Shown: positions 7,983 through 16,267, counted from the first letter of the stretch. The stretch: 64,000 nucleotides of DNA from Leucobacter zeae (GCF_016758175.1 NZ_QYAB01000002.1:395355-459354); one strand, 5' to 3'. A program made the numbers and translations. Notes: a model not told the origin generated them from the letters alone.

Positions 7983-8525
7983 ATGACCAGACGTCACGCG
8001 GTCGTCGAGACATCGCTCGGCGAGCTCCTGCTGGTCGCTGACCACGATGGGGCGGTCGCCGACCCCGGGCTCCGGGACGCGCTCTGCGGCATCTACTTCC
8101 CCGGGCACTGGTATCCGCCCGATCCGGACTCGACCGGGAACCGCGTGGCAGCGGGGGAGGATCGGCTGTTCCTGGCCGTCGGGATGCAGCTCGCGGAGTA
8201 CCTCGCGGGGGACCGGCGCGATTTCGACCTGCCCGTGCGCACGAGCGGCGACGCGTTCTCGGAGCAGGTGTGGGCGCTGCTGCGCGAGATCCCGTATGGC
8301 GAGACGACGACGTACGGCGCGCTCGCCGTCGCGCTCGGCAACCGCAACCTCGCCCAGCGGGTCGGCCAGTGCGTGGGGCGCAACCCCGTGAGCATCGTGA
8401 TCCCGTGCCACCGGGTGGTCGGCGCAGACGGCTCGCTCACGGGCTTCGCCGGAGGGCTCGAGCGCAAGCGGAAGCTTCTGGAGCTCGAGGAGCCGGAAGC
8501 AGTCTCCGCGTCCCGGCTGTTCTGA
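7983..8525 (+). CDS. ogt: Methylated-DNA--protein-cysteine methyltransferase
   Basis: A 180-residue Ogt/MGMT protein that removes alkyl groups from O6-guanine by irreversible transfer to its own cysteine. The active site PCHRVVG is present with Cys142; the DNA-binding helix precedes it (TYGALAVALGNRNLAQRVGQCVGRNP), and FSEQVWALLREIPYGET begins the C-terminal domain. The N-terminal 80 residues form the usual ribonuclease-H-like domain. Full length for the family. The start codon has only weak purine context (GAAGGGCACGGGCC). Divergent from the flavoprotein gene; a TACCCT box lies about 55 bases upstream. Confidence 0.93.
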   Translation: MTRRHAVVETSLGELLLVADHDGAVADPGLRDALCGIYFPGHWYPPDPDSTGNRVAAGEDRLFLAVGMQLAEYLAGDRRDFDLPVRTSGDAFSEQVWALLREIPYGETTTYGALAVALGNRNLAQRVGQCVGRNPVSIVIPCHRVVGADGSLTGFAGGLERKRKLLELEEPEAVSASRLF

Positions 8526-8634
8526 TCGGCGCGGTCCCGTCCTGCGGCGGCGGGTCCGCGGATCAGACCCAGGTGCCACCCGGTTCATACTCCGGGCGGA
8601 CGCGCGAGGCGAGGAGGACGACGAAGCTGGAAGC

Positions 8635-8820
8635 ATGGCACACACGCAGACTCTCACGCAGCCCGCTCCCTTCATCGCTCTCGCGCTGATCCTCGCGTGC
8701 GGTCTCGCCGCGATCGCGGCTCTCGGCGTCTCCCTGCTCATCGGCGGATCGCTCCAGTCGCTGCCCATGACGCAGGCTCCGGCGCCGCACGCCGTGCAGA
8801 CGTCCGTCCCCGCGCAGTAA
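8635..8820 (+). CDS. Small single-span membrane protein
   Basis: A 61-residue protein with a polar N-terminus, one hydrophobic segment of about 25 residues (about 14-38, FIALALILACGLAAIAALG) and a short polar, proline-rich tail. No family recognised. The ATG is preceded by the purine-rich stretch GAAGCTGGAAGC and, further up, GAGGAGGACGACG. It lies alone between ogt and the phosphodiesterase gene. Coding status rests on the start context and the transmembrane pattern only, so it may be spurious. Confidence 0.4.
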   Translation: MAHTQTLTQPAPFIALALILACGLAAIAALGVSLLIGGSLQSLPMTQAPAPHAVQTSVPAQ

Positions 8821-8853
8821 GCGCGCCGCTCGCGCCCCGCCGCCGTCGCATGC

Positions 8854-8886
8854 GCGCACTGCCCGCGCACTGCCCGCGCACTGCCC
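8854..8886. repeat. Three 11-bp tandem repeats
   Basis: GCGCACTGCCC occurs three times head to tail (8854-8864, 8865-8875, 8876-8886) and abuts the left arm of the hairpin at 8888. Confidence 0.85.
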
Positions 8887-8887
8887 G

Positions 8888-8971
8888 CGTGCTTCGGTCG
8901 GGGATCCGGCTTCGGTGAGACCGAATCGCGACTCGGGGCCTGACGGACGCCGGATCCCCGACCGAAGCACG
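8888..8971 (+). terminator. Long hairpin with an inner hairpin in its loop
   Basis: Arms 8888-8910 and 8949-8971 are perfect 23-bp complements. The 38-base loop holds a smaller hairpin: TTCGGT (8911-8916) pairs with ACCGAA (8920-8925). It lies between two plus-strand genes and probably ends the upstream transcript, though the long loop is unusual for a terminator. Confidence 0.5.
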
Positions 8972-9014
8972 GCCCATCGCCGCGCCACCGCGCGATCCCG
9001 CCGCCGGGATCCGC

Positions 9015-9020
9015 TACGGT
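9015..9020 (+). promoter_or_regulatory. -10 box of a leaderless-type start
   Basis: TACGGT lies six bases before the ATG of the phosphodiesterase gene, with no ribosome site in between. Confidence 0.5.
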
Positions 9021-9026
9021 GATGAC

Positions 9027-9830
9027 ATGATCGCGCCGCGGCACCCGTACTTCGCGAGCGCGGGGCGCCCGCGGATCCTCGCGCACCGCGGTCTCGTGCC
9101 TCCCGAGCTGGTTGCGGCCGGAATCGCGGAGAACACGCGGGCCGCGCTCGCCGCCGCGGTCGCCGCCGGCGCGGAATACCTGGAGACGGACTGCCACCTG
9201 ACCGGCGACGGGCGCGTCGTGCTGTTCCACGACGCCGACCTCGTGCGCGTCGCCGGCGATCCCCGCGCCGTCGCGGACATCTCCTACGCCGAGCTGACCC
9301 GGGTCCTCGAGGGTCGCGGGGGAGCGCTGACGCTCGAAGACGCGCTCGCCGCGTTCCCCGACTCCCGCTTCAACATCGATGTGAAGGCGGCGGCCGTCGC
9401 CGAGCCGCTCGGGCGCATCGTCGCACCGCACGGCCATCGCGTGCTGCTGACCGGCTTCGACGATGCCCTCCGCGACCGGGCTCTGGCCACGGCGGCGGAC
9501 GAGATCGATGCCGGCAACGGCACCGTGCTCCCCGCGGCGTCGCCGGGGCAGCGCGGGATCGTCCGCGCGCTGCTCGCCTCGTGGTCGGGATCGCGCCGAG
9601 CCGCCGCGCGGGCGCTCGCCGGCTTCGACGCGCTGCAGATCCCCGAACGGCACGGGCCCGTGCGCGTGCTCAGTCGGCGGCTGCTCGACGCCGCGCACGC
9701 GAACGGCGTCGAGGTGCACGTCTGGACGGTCAACGACCCCGAGCGCATGCGCCGACTCGTCGCGAGCGGCGTCGACGGGATCGTCACGGATCGCGCCGAC
9801 GTCGCGCTCGCGGCGCTCCGGCCGCAGTAG
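9027..9830 (+). CDS. Glycerophosphodiester phosphodiesterase
   Basis: A 267-residue GDPD-family TIM barrel that would cleave glycerophosphodiesters to glycerol-3-phosphate and an alcohol. The catalytic HRG motif is in ILAHRGLVPPE; metal ligands fit AENTRAALAAAVAAGAEYLETDCHLTGDG and VLFHDADLVRVAG, with the conserved E-D pair and second His. The C-terminus carries VHVWTVNDPERMRRLVASGVDGIVTDRAD, the usual end of the barrel. There is no signal peptide, so it should act in the cytosol, as with UgpQ. The start is leaderless in type. No glycerol-phosphate transporter lies next to it. Confidence 0.93.
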   Translation: MIAPRHPYFASAGRPRILAHRGLVPPELVAAGIAENTRAALAAAVAAGAEYLETDCHLTGDGRVVLFHDADLVRVAGDPRAVADISYAELTRVLEGRGGALTLEDALAAFPDSRFNIDVKAAAVAEPLGRIVAPHGHRVLLTGFDDALRDRALATAADEIDAGNGTVLPAASPGQRGIVRALLASWSGSRRAAARALAGFDALQIPERHGPVRVLSRRLLDAAHANGVEVHVWTVNDPERMRRLVASGVDGIVTDRADVALAALRPQ

Positions 9831-10061
9831 GCGGTGCCCGGTCCGGAGACCGGCGCTCGTCGGGTGCTCGTCCGGTGCGCAGGTCCGACGCCGGGGCGGC
9901 TCCTCGCGCGGAGCGGGCCTCCCTGGCGATGAGGAGCAGCGTGTGCTGCGGACCCCCGAGCCGGCTGTGCACGGAGTGCGAACGGAACACCCGGTGCGAC
10001 GCACGAACGGGGAACTTCGGCGAATCCGCACAGCGGTTCGGCCGCCCGGCCCGAGTGTGGA

Positions 10062-10067
10062 TATGCT
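10062..10067 (+). promoter_or_regulatory. -10 box of a leaderless-type start
   Basis: TATGCT ends seven bases before the GTG at 10075. Its position decides the start choice for the following gene. Confidence 0.45.
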
Positions 10068-10074
10068 CTGGATT

Positions 10075-11013
10075 GTGAACCCGAATGGTGAATCCGCAGG
10101 AGTCGACGTCGATCCGGATGTCGCCGGTGCCGCATCGCGGCAGCCGGAGCCCGTCCGAGCGCCGGAGGCCGAACGTCCCACTGGCGCCGAGCACCCCGCG
10201 GACTCCGACCCGTCGACGGGCTCGATCGAGCGCCCGGCGACCGGACCGCTCTCGATCCTGTTCGGTCCCATGCAGGACGGGATCATGGTGCCCCGCGGCT
10301 TCGTCGTCGGAGGGCTCGCCGCCATCGGCGCCCTCGTGATCGTCGTGCTCGGACTGCTCATCGCGCTGCTCTTCGCGAGCTTCGACGGGGGAGGCGGTGA
10401 TGCGGACGCCTCGAAGCCCGAGGACACTGCCGCCGAGAAGCCGGTCGACCCGTCGCCCGAACCGGACCCGGGAACCGAGACGGCCGACGGCACCGCCGAC
10501 GGGACCGAGGACGATCCGGGGACCGTCGCGCTCCGCGAGCCGTTCACCATCGGCAACGTGACGCTCTCGGTGAGCTCGATCGAGCCCGTCAATCTCGTCT
10601 CGACCAACGACGGAGGCACGCTCTCACCCGAGCCGGGCAAGCAGCTCTACCTGCTGAAGACCGCCTACGTGAATTCGACCAACCAGGTCGACCTCTCGTG
10701 CGGCGACCCCGAGGTGGAGCTGAAGATGCTCGACGCCGACGGCGGGGAGATCGAGCAGACGCCGGGCCTCGAACTCGTTCCGGGCAACCTCGGGTGCGGT
10801 CAGTTCGTGTTCCCGACGACCCCGCGCGAGTGGAACCTCGTCTTCGAGGGGGACGCCGACGCCCCTCCGGCCGAGCTCTTCGTCACCGCCTCGGCGGGGG
10901 CCGCTGCCAACGCCGGTGCGGCGACCGACCCGGCCGCTGCCGCGGATCCCGCCGCGGGGCCGGACGCCGAGTCCGCACCCAGCACCGACCCGGTCACCGT
11001 CGAGCTCGGGTAG
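10075..11013 (+). CDS. Membrane-anchored protein with an extracellular beta-rich domain
   Basis: About 312 residues. Residues 1-75 are polar and cytosolic, one membrane span follows (GFVVGGLAAIGALVIVVLGL region), then a charged Asp/Glu/Pro/Thr-rich linker and a domain of about 120 residues (LREPFTIGNVTLSVSSIEPV to EWNLVFEG) resembling DUF4352/telomeric-repeat-binding-like immunoglobulin folds seen in actinobacterial surface proteins; that match is weak. Two cysteines (LSCGDPEV and NLGCGQF) may form a disulfide. The tail is low-complexity Ala/Asp/Pro. I choose GTG at 10075 because TATGCT precedes it by seven bases; ATG at 10063 is in frame but would overlap that box and has no ribosome site. 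Function unknown. Confidence 0.75.
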   Translation: MNPNGESAGVDVDPDVAGAASRQPEPVRAPEAERPTGAEHPADSDPSTGSIERPATGPLSILFGPMQDGIMVPRGFVVGGLAAIGALVIVVLGLLIALLFASFDGGGGDADASKPEDTAAEKPVDPSPEPDPGTETADGTADGTEDDPGTVALREPFTIGNVTLSVSSIEPVNLVSTNDGGTLSPEPGKQLYLLKTAYVNSTNQVDLSCGDPEVELKMLDADGGEIEQTPGLELVPGNLGCGQFVFPTTPREWNLVFEGDADAPPAELFVTASAGAAANAGAATDPAAAADPAAGPDAESAPSTDPVTVELG

Positions 11014-11022
11014 CCGACCCGA

Positions 11023-11751
11023 TCAGTCGCGGTTGGGCGACGGGCTGTTGATCGACACGGTGAGGTGCGTCACCACGTGCTGGACGGTCTCGCCGACGCC
11101 GATCCACGCATTCGCCGCGGTCCGCAGCACGGCGGCGAGATCGCCGTCGAGCCGCGTCGCATAGTGATCAGAGCCCGAGTACACGCCGGCGGACTTCGCC
11201 TGCTCGATCGCGAGATAGATCGGGGTCATGTGATCCCGAGTCGTGCCGGAGCCCGCGCCGGAGCCGGCACCGGCATCGGCGTCGACCAGGGGATCGAGCA
11301 GCGGATACAGCGACCAATGGGCGCGAGCGCGCACCCCGGTGTCCGGCAGCGCGATCGGATCGGCTCCGAGCGCAGGCACGCCCTCCGGCAGTGCGCACTG
11401 CAGCTCTCCCGGGCAGCCGCGCGAGAGCAGGATCGCAGCGGAGAGGTGCGCCCCGCTGCGCGCCGCAGCCGCGATCACGTCGGTGATGAACTCCAGGATG
11501 CGGTGCTCCGAGCCGGTCACGAACGTCGAGATGTCGTTGGTCTCGACGGAGAGGCCGGAGGAATCCGCCTCCGAGAGCGCGCCCAGGATGATGCGCACGT
11601 AGTCGGAATCGTAGACGGAGAGGGTGAATCGGGCCCCGACGCCGTACTGCTGCGGCGTCATGATGAGGGACCGGTCGGCGGCGGATCCTGCGGGCGGGAC
11701 GGGCCCTCCGGCTGCGGGAGCTGCGGGCGCGGGCATCGGCTCTGAAGTCAC
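11023..11751 (-). CDS. ykoF: YkoF-family thiamine/HMP-binding protein
   Basis: A 242-residue protein whose core matches YkoF: YGVGARFTLSVYDSDYVRIILGAL, then VETNDISTFVTGSEHRILEFITDVIAAAARSG, followed by a second ACT-like repeat (HWSLYPLL, IYLAIEQAKSAGVYSGSDHYATRLDGDLAAVLRTAANAW). In Bacillus YkoF binds thiamine or hydroxymethylpyrimidine with a dimer of such repeats and works with an uptake system. Here it stands divergent from a TPP-riboswitch-controlled ABC transporter, which supports the role. A Gly/Ala/Asp linker between repeats is longer than expected. The N-terminal 30 residues are Pro/Ala-rich. It converges with the previous gene, nine bases apart. Confidence 0.88.
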   Translation of the reverse strand: MTSEPMPAPAAPAAGGPVPPAGSAADRSLIMTPQQYGVGARFTLSVYDSDYVRIILGALSEADSSGLSVETNDISTFVTGSEHRILEFITDVIAAAARSGAHLSAAILLSRGCPGELQCALPEGVPALGADPIALPDTGVRARAHWSLYPLLDPLVDADAGAGSGAGSGTTRDHMTPIYLAIEQAKSAGVYSGSDHYATRLDGDLAAVLRTAANAWIGVGETVQHVVTHLTVSINSPSPNRD

Positions 11752-11873
11752 GCCCCCACCCTAGGCGATCGGGGCGCGTGCCGCGCAACCTCGGACCGCG
11801 CGGCTCCCCGGTCCGCGCGACACCCTGGACCGCGCGTCCCGCGCCGGGCGCGCGGACCGGCTAGCATGAGGAC

Positions 11874-11962
11874 CACACGGGAGTCCGGTAGGCCGGGCTG
11901 AGAGGAAAGTACTCAACTTTCGACCGTCGAACCTGATCTGGATCATGCCAGCGCAGGGAGAC
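11874..11962 (+). promoter_or_regulatory. TPP riboswitch (THI element)
   Basis: All conserved parts of the thiamine pyrophosphate aptamer are present in order: the 5' strand with CACGGGAGTCC, the pyrimidine-sensing GCTGAGAGG, the variable stem around 11905-11922, and the pyrophosphate-sensing part CGAACCTGATCTGGATCATG ending in CCAGCGCAGGGA. A TAGCAT box at 11862-11867 is a plausible -10. It lies about 47 bases before the ABC binding-protein start; no terminator stem is clear in that gap, so control of translation initiation is likely. Confidence 0.96.
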
Positions 11963-12008
11963 ACTCTACGAACCCGTGCCCCCACATCCACGGAAAGGGC
12001 ACGCTTTC

Positions 12009-13064
12009 ATGCGCATCCGCACACCTCATCGCTTCTCGCTCGCCGCCGCGGCGCTCGCCGCAGGGGCCATCGGCCTCACCGGCTGCTCGGGATCAGCCGG
12101 AGACCCGGCGCACGCCGGGGACGGCCGGGACGACCGGTCGACGGTCACCTTCGCCCTCGATTGGGCCCCGAACACCGGCCACATCGGAGTCTTCGTCGCC
12201 GACGAGCTCGGCTATTTCGCCGATGCCGGACTCGACGTCGAGATCCTGCCCTACGGCTCCACCTCGGCCACTCAGCTCGTCTCGGCGGGCGAGGCCGACT
12301 TCGGCGTCGGCGGGCAGTCCCAGGTGCAGATGGGGCGGACGGCCGGCCTCGACCTCGTCTCCATCTACCGGACGACCCAGACCGACACGGGCCGGATCGT
12401 GGTGCTCGCGGATCGCGACGACATCACGCGGCCGGCGGACCTCGACGGCCGCGTCTTCGGCGGGTTCGGCGCGCCGCTCTACACGGCGCTCGCGCGCGGC
12501 ACCATCGCGGGCGATGGGGGCGACGGCCAGTTCGAGGAGGTCGCGCTCGATACGGGGGCCTACGAGGCGCTGTCGCAGGGGCGCATCGACTTCACCCTCT
12601 CCGTCTCGACCTGGGAGAACGTGCAGGCCGAGCTCGACGGGCACCCGTACCGCGAGTTCCGCTACCAGGACTTCGGGGTGCCCGACCAGCAGGGCGGCGG
12701 GATCGTCTCGAGCAGCGCCTACCTCGATGCGCATCCCGAGGAGGCGGCCGCATTCGTGCAGGCCGTCGCGCGCGGCTATGCGTACGCGGACGAGCACCCG
12801 ATGGAGGCGGCCGATCTGCTCATCGAGGCGAACCCCGACACGCTCGGCAGCGCCGAAGCGCTCGTGCGCGCGAGCGCGCAGCTCATGTCGGACGAGGGAT
12901 ACCTCCGTGCCGAGGGCCTGCCGATCGGCGCCGCGAACCCCGCGAGCTGGGACGCGTTCGGAGCGTTCCTCTTCGACGGCGGGTTCCTCGTCGATGCCGA
13001 GGGCGAACCGCTCGCGGAGGAGCCCGACTGGTCGCTGTACTACACGGACGAGTACCTCGGGTGA
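12009..13064 (+). CDS. Thiamine-pyrimidine-precursor ABC transporter substrate-binding lipoprotein (NMT1/ThiY-like)
   Basis: A 351-residue lipoprotein: basic RIRTPHRF start, hydrophobic core, lipobox LTGC with the Cys at about residue 26. The mature domain is NMT1/THI5-like: FALDWAPNTGHIGVFVADELGYF, then EILPYGSTSATQLVSAGEADFGVGGQSQVQMGRTAG, a pattern of ThiY and related HMP/formylaminopyrimidine binders. GGAAAGGG precedes the ATG. It is first in a three-gene operon with permease and ATPase, all behind the TPP riboswitch, so a pyrimidine precursor of thiamine is the likely ligand. Which pyrimidine is carried cannot be told from this alone. Confidence 0.92.
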   Translation: MRIRTPHRFSLAAAALAAGAIGLTGCSGSAGDPAHAGDGRDDRSTVTFALDWAPNTGHIGVFVADELGYFADAGLDVEILPYGSTSATQLVSAGEADFGVGGQSQVQMGRTAGLDLVSIYRTTQTDTGRIVVLADRDDITRPADLDGRVFGGFGAPLYTALARGTIAGDGGDGQFEEVALDTGAYEALSQGRIDFTLSVSTWENVQAELDGHPYREFRYQDFGVPDQQGGGIVSSSAYLDAHPEEAAAFVQAVARGYAYADEHPMEAADLLIEANPDTLGSAEALVRASAQLMSDEGYLRAEGLPIGAANPASWDAFGAFLFDGGFLVDAEGEPLAEEPDWSLYYTDEYLG

Positions 13065-13891
13065 TGGGCGCGACCGCACCGGCACCCGCCCGCGCGGCGG
13101 CGGCCGAGGCGGCGGGATCCGCCCGCCTCGGGCTCGGGAGGATCCTTCCCCCGCTCCTCGCGTGCTGCGCGCTGCTCGGGATGTGGCAGGCGGTGTCCGC
13201 GGCCGGGCTCGTGCCGGCCGACATGCTCCCGGCGCCCACGCGCATCGCGGCGTCGGGGGCGGCGGAGGCCGACGCACTCGTGCGGCACGCGGTCCCGACC
13301 CTCGTCGCGACCCTCGCGGGCTTCGCGCTGTCGGTCACCGTGGCCTTCGCGTCCGCGACGCTGCTCGACTTCTCTCGGCTCGCCCGTCGCGCGCTGCTGC
13401 CGCTGCTCATCACGAGCCAGACCCTCCCGCTCATCGCGCTCGCCCCGCTGGTCGTCCTGTGGTTCGGTTTCGGGCTGCTGCCCAAGGTGCTGCTCGTGGC
13501 CTTCGTGACGTTCTTCCCCATGGTCGTCGGGTTCCTGCGCGGCTTCGCCTCGGCGGATCCCGACGCGGAGCGCCTGCTCGCCTCGATGGGGGCGTCGCGC
13601 CTCGCCGTGTTCAGGCTGCTCCGCCTGCCGGCCTCGACCGAGTCCTTCTTCTCGGCGCTGCGGATCTCGATCACCTACGCGGTGGTCGGAGCGATCTTCG
13701 CGGAGTACGCGGGCGCCGTCTCGGGGCTCGGCGTGTACATGCAGTCGATGAAGCACGTCTTCCGCACGGACCTCGTGCTCGCGGCCGTGCTCGTCAGCAC
13801 GATCCTCACGCTCGCGCTGTACGGGGCGGTCGTGCTCGTCGAGCGCCGCTGCGCGCCATGGATCCGGATCGAACGGGGTGCGCGGCGATGA
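13064..13891 (+). CDS. Thiamine-precursor ABC transporter permease (ThiX-like)
   Basis: A 275-residue inner-membrane permease of the SsuC/TauC/ThiX type with six predicted spans. The coupling loop reads LASMGASRLAVFRLLRLPASTESFF, followed by RISITYAVVGAIFAEYAGAVSGLG, a common signature of this subfamily. The ATG overlaps the stop of the binding-protein gene (TGATG) and its own stop overlaps the ATPase ATG (ATGA), so the three genes are translationally coupled. The riboswitch upstream should control it as well. Confidence 0.93.
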   Translation: MGATAPAPARAAAAEAAGSARLGLGRILPPLLACCALLGMWQAVSAAGLVPADMLPAPTRIAASGAAEADALVRHAVPTLVATLAGFALSVTVAFASATLLDFSRLARRALLPLLITSQTLPLIALAPLVVLWFGFGLLPKVLLVAFVTFFPMVVGFLRGFASADPDAERLLASMGASRLAVFRLLRLPASTESFFSALRISITYAVVGAIFAEYAGAVSGLGVYMQSMKHVFRTDLVLAAVLVSTILTLALYGAVVLVERRCAPWIRIERGARR

Positions 13892-14679
13892 CGGGGACGG
13901 GCGCGCTCGAGGTGCACGATGTCTCCCTGGCGTTCGGCGCGCAGCGGGTGCTCGATCGGGTCTCGTTCGAGGTGGGCGCAGGCGAGATCGTCGCGCTCGT
14001 CGGGGCGAGCGGCAGCGGGAAGTCGACGCTCCTGTCGATCCTCACCGGTGCGCTCGAGCCGGCGACCGGCGAGGTCCGGTTCGACGGGGTTCCGGTGGCC
14101 GGCCGGGACCGGCCGTTCGCGTACATGCCGCAGCGCGACGCCCTCCTGCCGTGGCGCCGCGTCATCGACAACGCCGGTATCGGGCTCGAGGTCGCCGGGT
14201 GCTCGCGCCGCGAGGCGCGCGAGCGGGTCGCGCCGCTGTTCGCGGCGTTCGGGATCTCGGGAACGGAACGCCACTACCCGAGACAGCTCTCGGGCGGCAT
14301 GCGTCAGCGGGTGTCGTTCCTGAGGACCGTGGTCCAGGACCGTCCCGTGCTGCTGCTCGACGAGCCGTTCGGTGCGCTCGACGCGATCACGCGCGACGAG
14401 CTCCAGCGCTGGATGCTCGGCATCTGGCGCGACTGCGGCTGGACGATCCTGCTCGTCACCCACGACATCCGGGAGGCGCTGCGCCTCGCGGACCGGGTGC
14501 TCGTGCTGCCATCCTGCGCCGGGCCGCTCGCGGGCGACGTGCGGGTGAGTCGAGAGATCCCGCGCGGGGACGGGTTCGTCGCGGATCCTCGTGTGCCGCT
14601 CCTCGAGGTCGAACTGCAGCGACTGCTGCGCACGGCGTCGAAGGCGTTGGGGAACCGAGCGCTGCCGCCGAACGGCTGA
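13888..14679 (+). CDS. Thiamine-precursor ABC transporter ATP-binding protein (ThiZ-like)
   Basis: A 263-residue ABC ATPase of the SsuB/TauB/ThiZ group. Walker A is GASGSGKST, the Q-loop AYMPQRDALLPWR (DALLPWR is characteristic), signature LSGGMRQRVSFLRT, Walker B VLLLDEPFGALDAITR, H-loop LVTHDIREA. It overlaps the permease stop by four bases. The last 40 residues (EIPRGDGFVADPRVPLLEVELQRLL) match the usual tail. It is the last gene of the TPP-regulated operon and converges on the YbaK gene, with 19 bases between. Confidence 0.93.
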   Translation: MTGTGALEVHDVSLAFGAQRVLDRVSFEVGAGEIVALVGASGSGKSTLLSILTGALEPATGEVRFDGVPVAGRDRPFAYMPQRDALLPWRRVIDNAGIGLEVAGCSRREARERVAPLFAAFGISGTERHYPRQLSGGMRQRVSFLRTVVQDRPVLLLDEPFGALDAITRDELQRWMLGIWRDCGWTILLVTHDIREALRLADRVLVLPSCAGPLAGDVRVSREIPRGDGFVADPRVPLLEVELQRLLRTASKALGNRALPPNG

Positions 14680-14698
14680 GCCGCGGCAGCGGCCGGAC

Positions 14699-15193
14699 TC
14701 AGCCCGCGTCCTCGCCCCGCCAGCCGTTCGTGACCTCGACCCACCCCTCGGCGCAGGCGAGCTCCGTGAGCGCGGCGACGGCGACCTCCACGGCCGACGC
14801 GGCGGTGCCCGCCGCTGGGTACACGGTGTCGAAACGACGCAGCGACTCGTCGAGGAAGACGCGGGTGCCCTCGGGGTTCGCGAACGGGCAGACGCCGCCG
14901 ACCGGGTACCCCGTGAGCCCCGGAACGTCGTCGCGGCTCAGCATGCGGGGCTTGCCGCCGAAGCTGCGCTTGAACATCCCGCCGTTCACCTTCGCGTCGC
15001 CAGCGGCGACGACGAGCACGGCCCGCTCCGGCGCTTCGGGATCGTAGAAGCCCAGGGTCTTCGCGATCCGCGCGGGCTCCGTACCGACCTTCTCCGCGGC
15101 GAGCTCGACGGTCGCGCTCGACTCCGTGAACTCGAGGATCTCGCCGGACCAGCCCCGCTCGGTGAGGTGCTCGCGGACTCGGGAGGTGGCCAT
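14699..15193 (-). CDS. YbaK/EbsC-family aminoacyl-tRNA deacylase-like protein
   Basis: A 164-residue YbaK/ProX-type protein. These hydrolyse mischarged aminoacyl-tRNA (for YbaK, Cys-tRNAPro). The fold signatures are present: SSATVELAAEKVGTEPARIAKTL, VLVVAAGDAKVNGGMFKRSFGGKPRML, and GYPVGGVCPFANPEGTRVFLDESL. The G-G-V-C/S-P-F motif is the substrate pocket of the family. The ATG at 15193 has AGGACC upstream, and a TACGCT box (15248-15253) stands about 55 bases before it, so this is a single-gene unit. Which tRNA it edits is not clear. Confidence 0.9.
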   Translation of the reverse strand: MATSRVREHLTERGWSGEILEFTESSATVELAAEKVGTEPARIAKTLGFYDPEAPERAVLVVAAGDAKVNGGMFKRSFGGKPRMLSRDDVPGLTGYPVGGVCPFANPEGTRVFLDESLRRFDTVYPAAGTAASAVEVAVAALTELACAEGWVEVTNGWRGEDAG

Positions 15194-15247
15194 GCTGAGG
15201 TCCTTTCGCCGTCGGAGGTCGCCCGGGTCGTCCGGGCCGCGCATTCC

Positions 15248-15253
15248 AGCGTA
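15248..15253 (-). promoter_or_regulatory. -10 box for the YbaK-like gene
   Basis: TACGCT on the minus strand, about 55 bases upstream of the start. The -35 is not obvious. Confidence 0.35.
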
Positions 15254-15280
15254 GCCGGAGGTCGGCGCGACGACCGCGCC

Positions 15281-16267
15281 TCAGGAGTCCGAGATGTCGC
15301 CCATGGCCCACTCGGAGATCAGCGCTGCGAGCGCGCGCACCCGCTTCTCGTCGAGCGATGCCGGGAGCTCGTGGGCCTCGCCCGCGCCCAGCAGCAGACG
15401 CTGCGCGTTCTCGGGGTCGACGCGCACGGCCGCCGGATCGATCCGATCGCGCGGGGTTGAGACGGGCGCCTCGCCGAGATCGCGCGAGCGCACGCCGCGG
15501 TCGGTGAGCACGAGGCCGTAGACCCCCATGAGGGTCGCGTCGGTGAACGCGACGAGGATCCGCTCGCCCGGATCGAGCGGCATCTTCTTCGCGAGCTTCG
15601 CGAAGTGCTTCGCGTGCTTCGGGTCATCGGGGGATTTGGCGGGAGCCGCGAGGTTCAGGTCGCGGAGGCGACCGTGCAGGTCCGCCGCCTTCGGTGCGGC
15701 AGGCGCCTCCTGCGCCTCGCCCGCGCGGCCCAGCGACTCGAGCACCGCCGTCAGGATCTCGGCGAGCGCGGTCGCGAGGTGCTGCGCCGCGGCCTCGTCC
15801 ACGAGCGGGCCGGCGAACTCCCAGTCGTACGACGCGGTCGCCGATCCGACGATCTCCGCTGCCGAGGCGGCGGCGCCTGCCGGGCCGATGAAGAGCGGGT
15901 GCTGGCGGGGGAGCGACGCGCCGAAGAGGCCCGAGAGCTGGTCCTGCACGAGCAGACGCCGATCGGTCACGAGGAAGCCCTGCGCCTGCCTGCGGTTCGT
16001 GAAGCGGTTGGCGACGTGGTAGCCGACCCACGCCAGGGGGAGTTCATCCGTGCCGGCCGGCTCCGCCAGCATGAGCTGTTCGACCGTCTCCCAGAACGCG
16101 TCGTCGGCGTCCTCGAAATGCGAGTGCTGGCGCTGCGGCAGGAACAGGAAGGCGTGGATCCGCGGCGCGGCCTCGACGCGGGACGAGACGGCTGCGACGA
16201 GCGACTCGAAGCGCGCGCGCCGCGTCTCCGGGAGCGTCTCGAGGTACTGCGGGAGCGAATCGGGCAT
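15281..16267 (-). CDS. Hypothetical protein, 328 residues
   Basis: Not recognised. The protein is soluble, with no signal peptide or membrane span. The N-terminal half has helix-like segments and the stretch AFLFLPQRQHSHFEDADDAFWETVEQLMLAE; a middle part resembles a small-molecule or PH-like barrel (GFLVTDRRLLVQDQLSGLFG), a pattern also repeated near the C-terminus (GERILVAFTDATLMGVYGLVLTDRGVRSRDLG). The paired TDRR/TDRG segments suggest two similar PH-like or bacterial SHOCT-associated domains; this is a guess from pattern. GAAAGGCC precedes the ATG at 16267; a longer reading to 16318 lacks a ribosome site. Confidence 0.75.
   Translation of the reverse strand: MPDSLPQYLETLPETRRARFESLVAAVSSRVEAAPRIHAFLFLPQRQHSHFEDADDAFWETVEQLMLAEPAGTDELPLAWVGYHVANRFTNRRQAQGFLVTDRRLLVQDQLSGLFGASLPRQHPLFIGPAGAAASAAEIVGSATASYDWEFAGPLVDEAAAQHLATALAEILTAVLESLGRAGEAQEAPAAPKAADLHGRLRDLNLAAPAKSPDDPKHAKHFAKLAKKMPLDPGERILVAFTDATLMGVYGLVLTDRGVRSRDLGEAPVSTPRDRIDPAAVRVDPENAQRLLLGAGEAHELPASLDEKRVRALAALISEWAMGDISDS

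Noticed and set aside
6777..10640. A very long open frame of 1287 codons on the minus strand
   Set aside because: It runs antisense to ogt and the phosphodiesterase gene and across the flavoprotein gene in another frame. In 70% GC DNA stop codons are scarce, and its composition is Arg/Ala-rich without domains.
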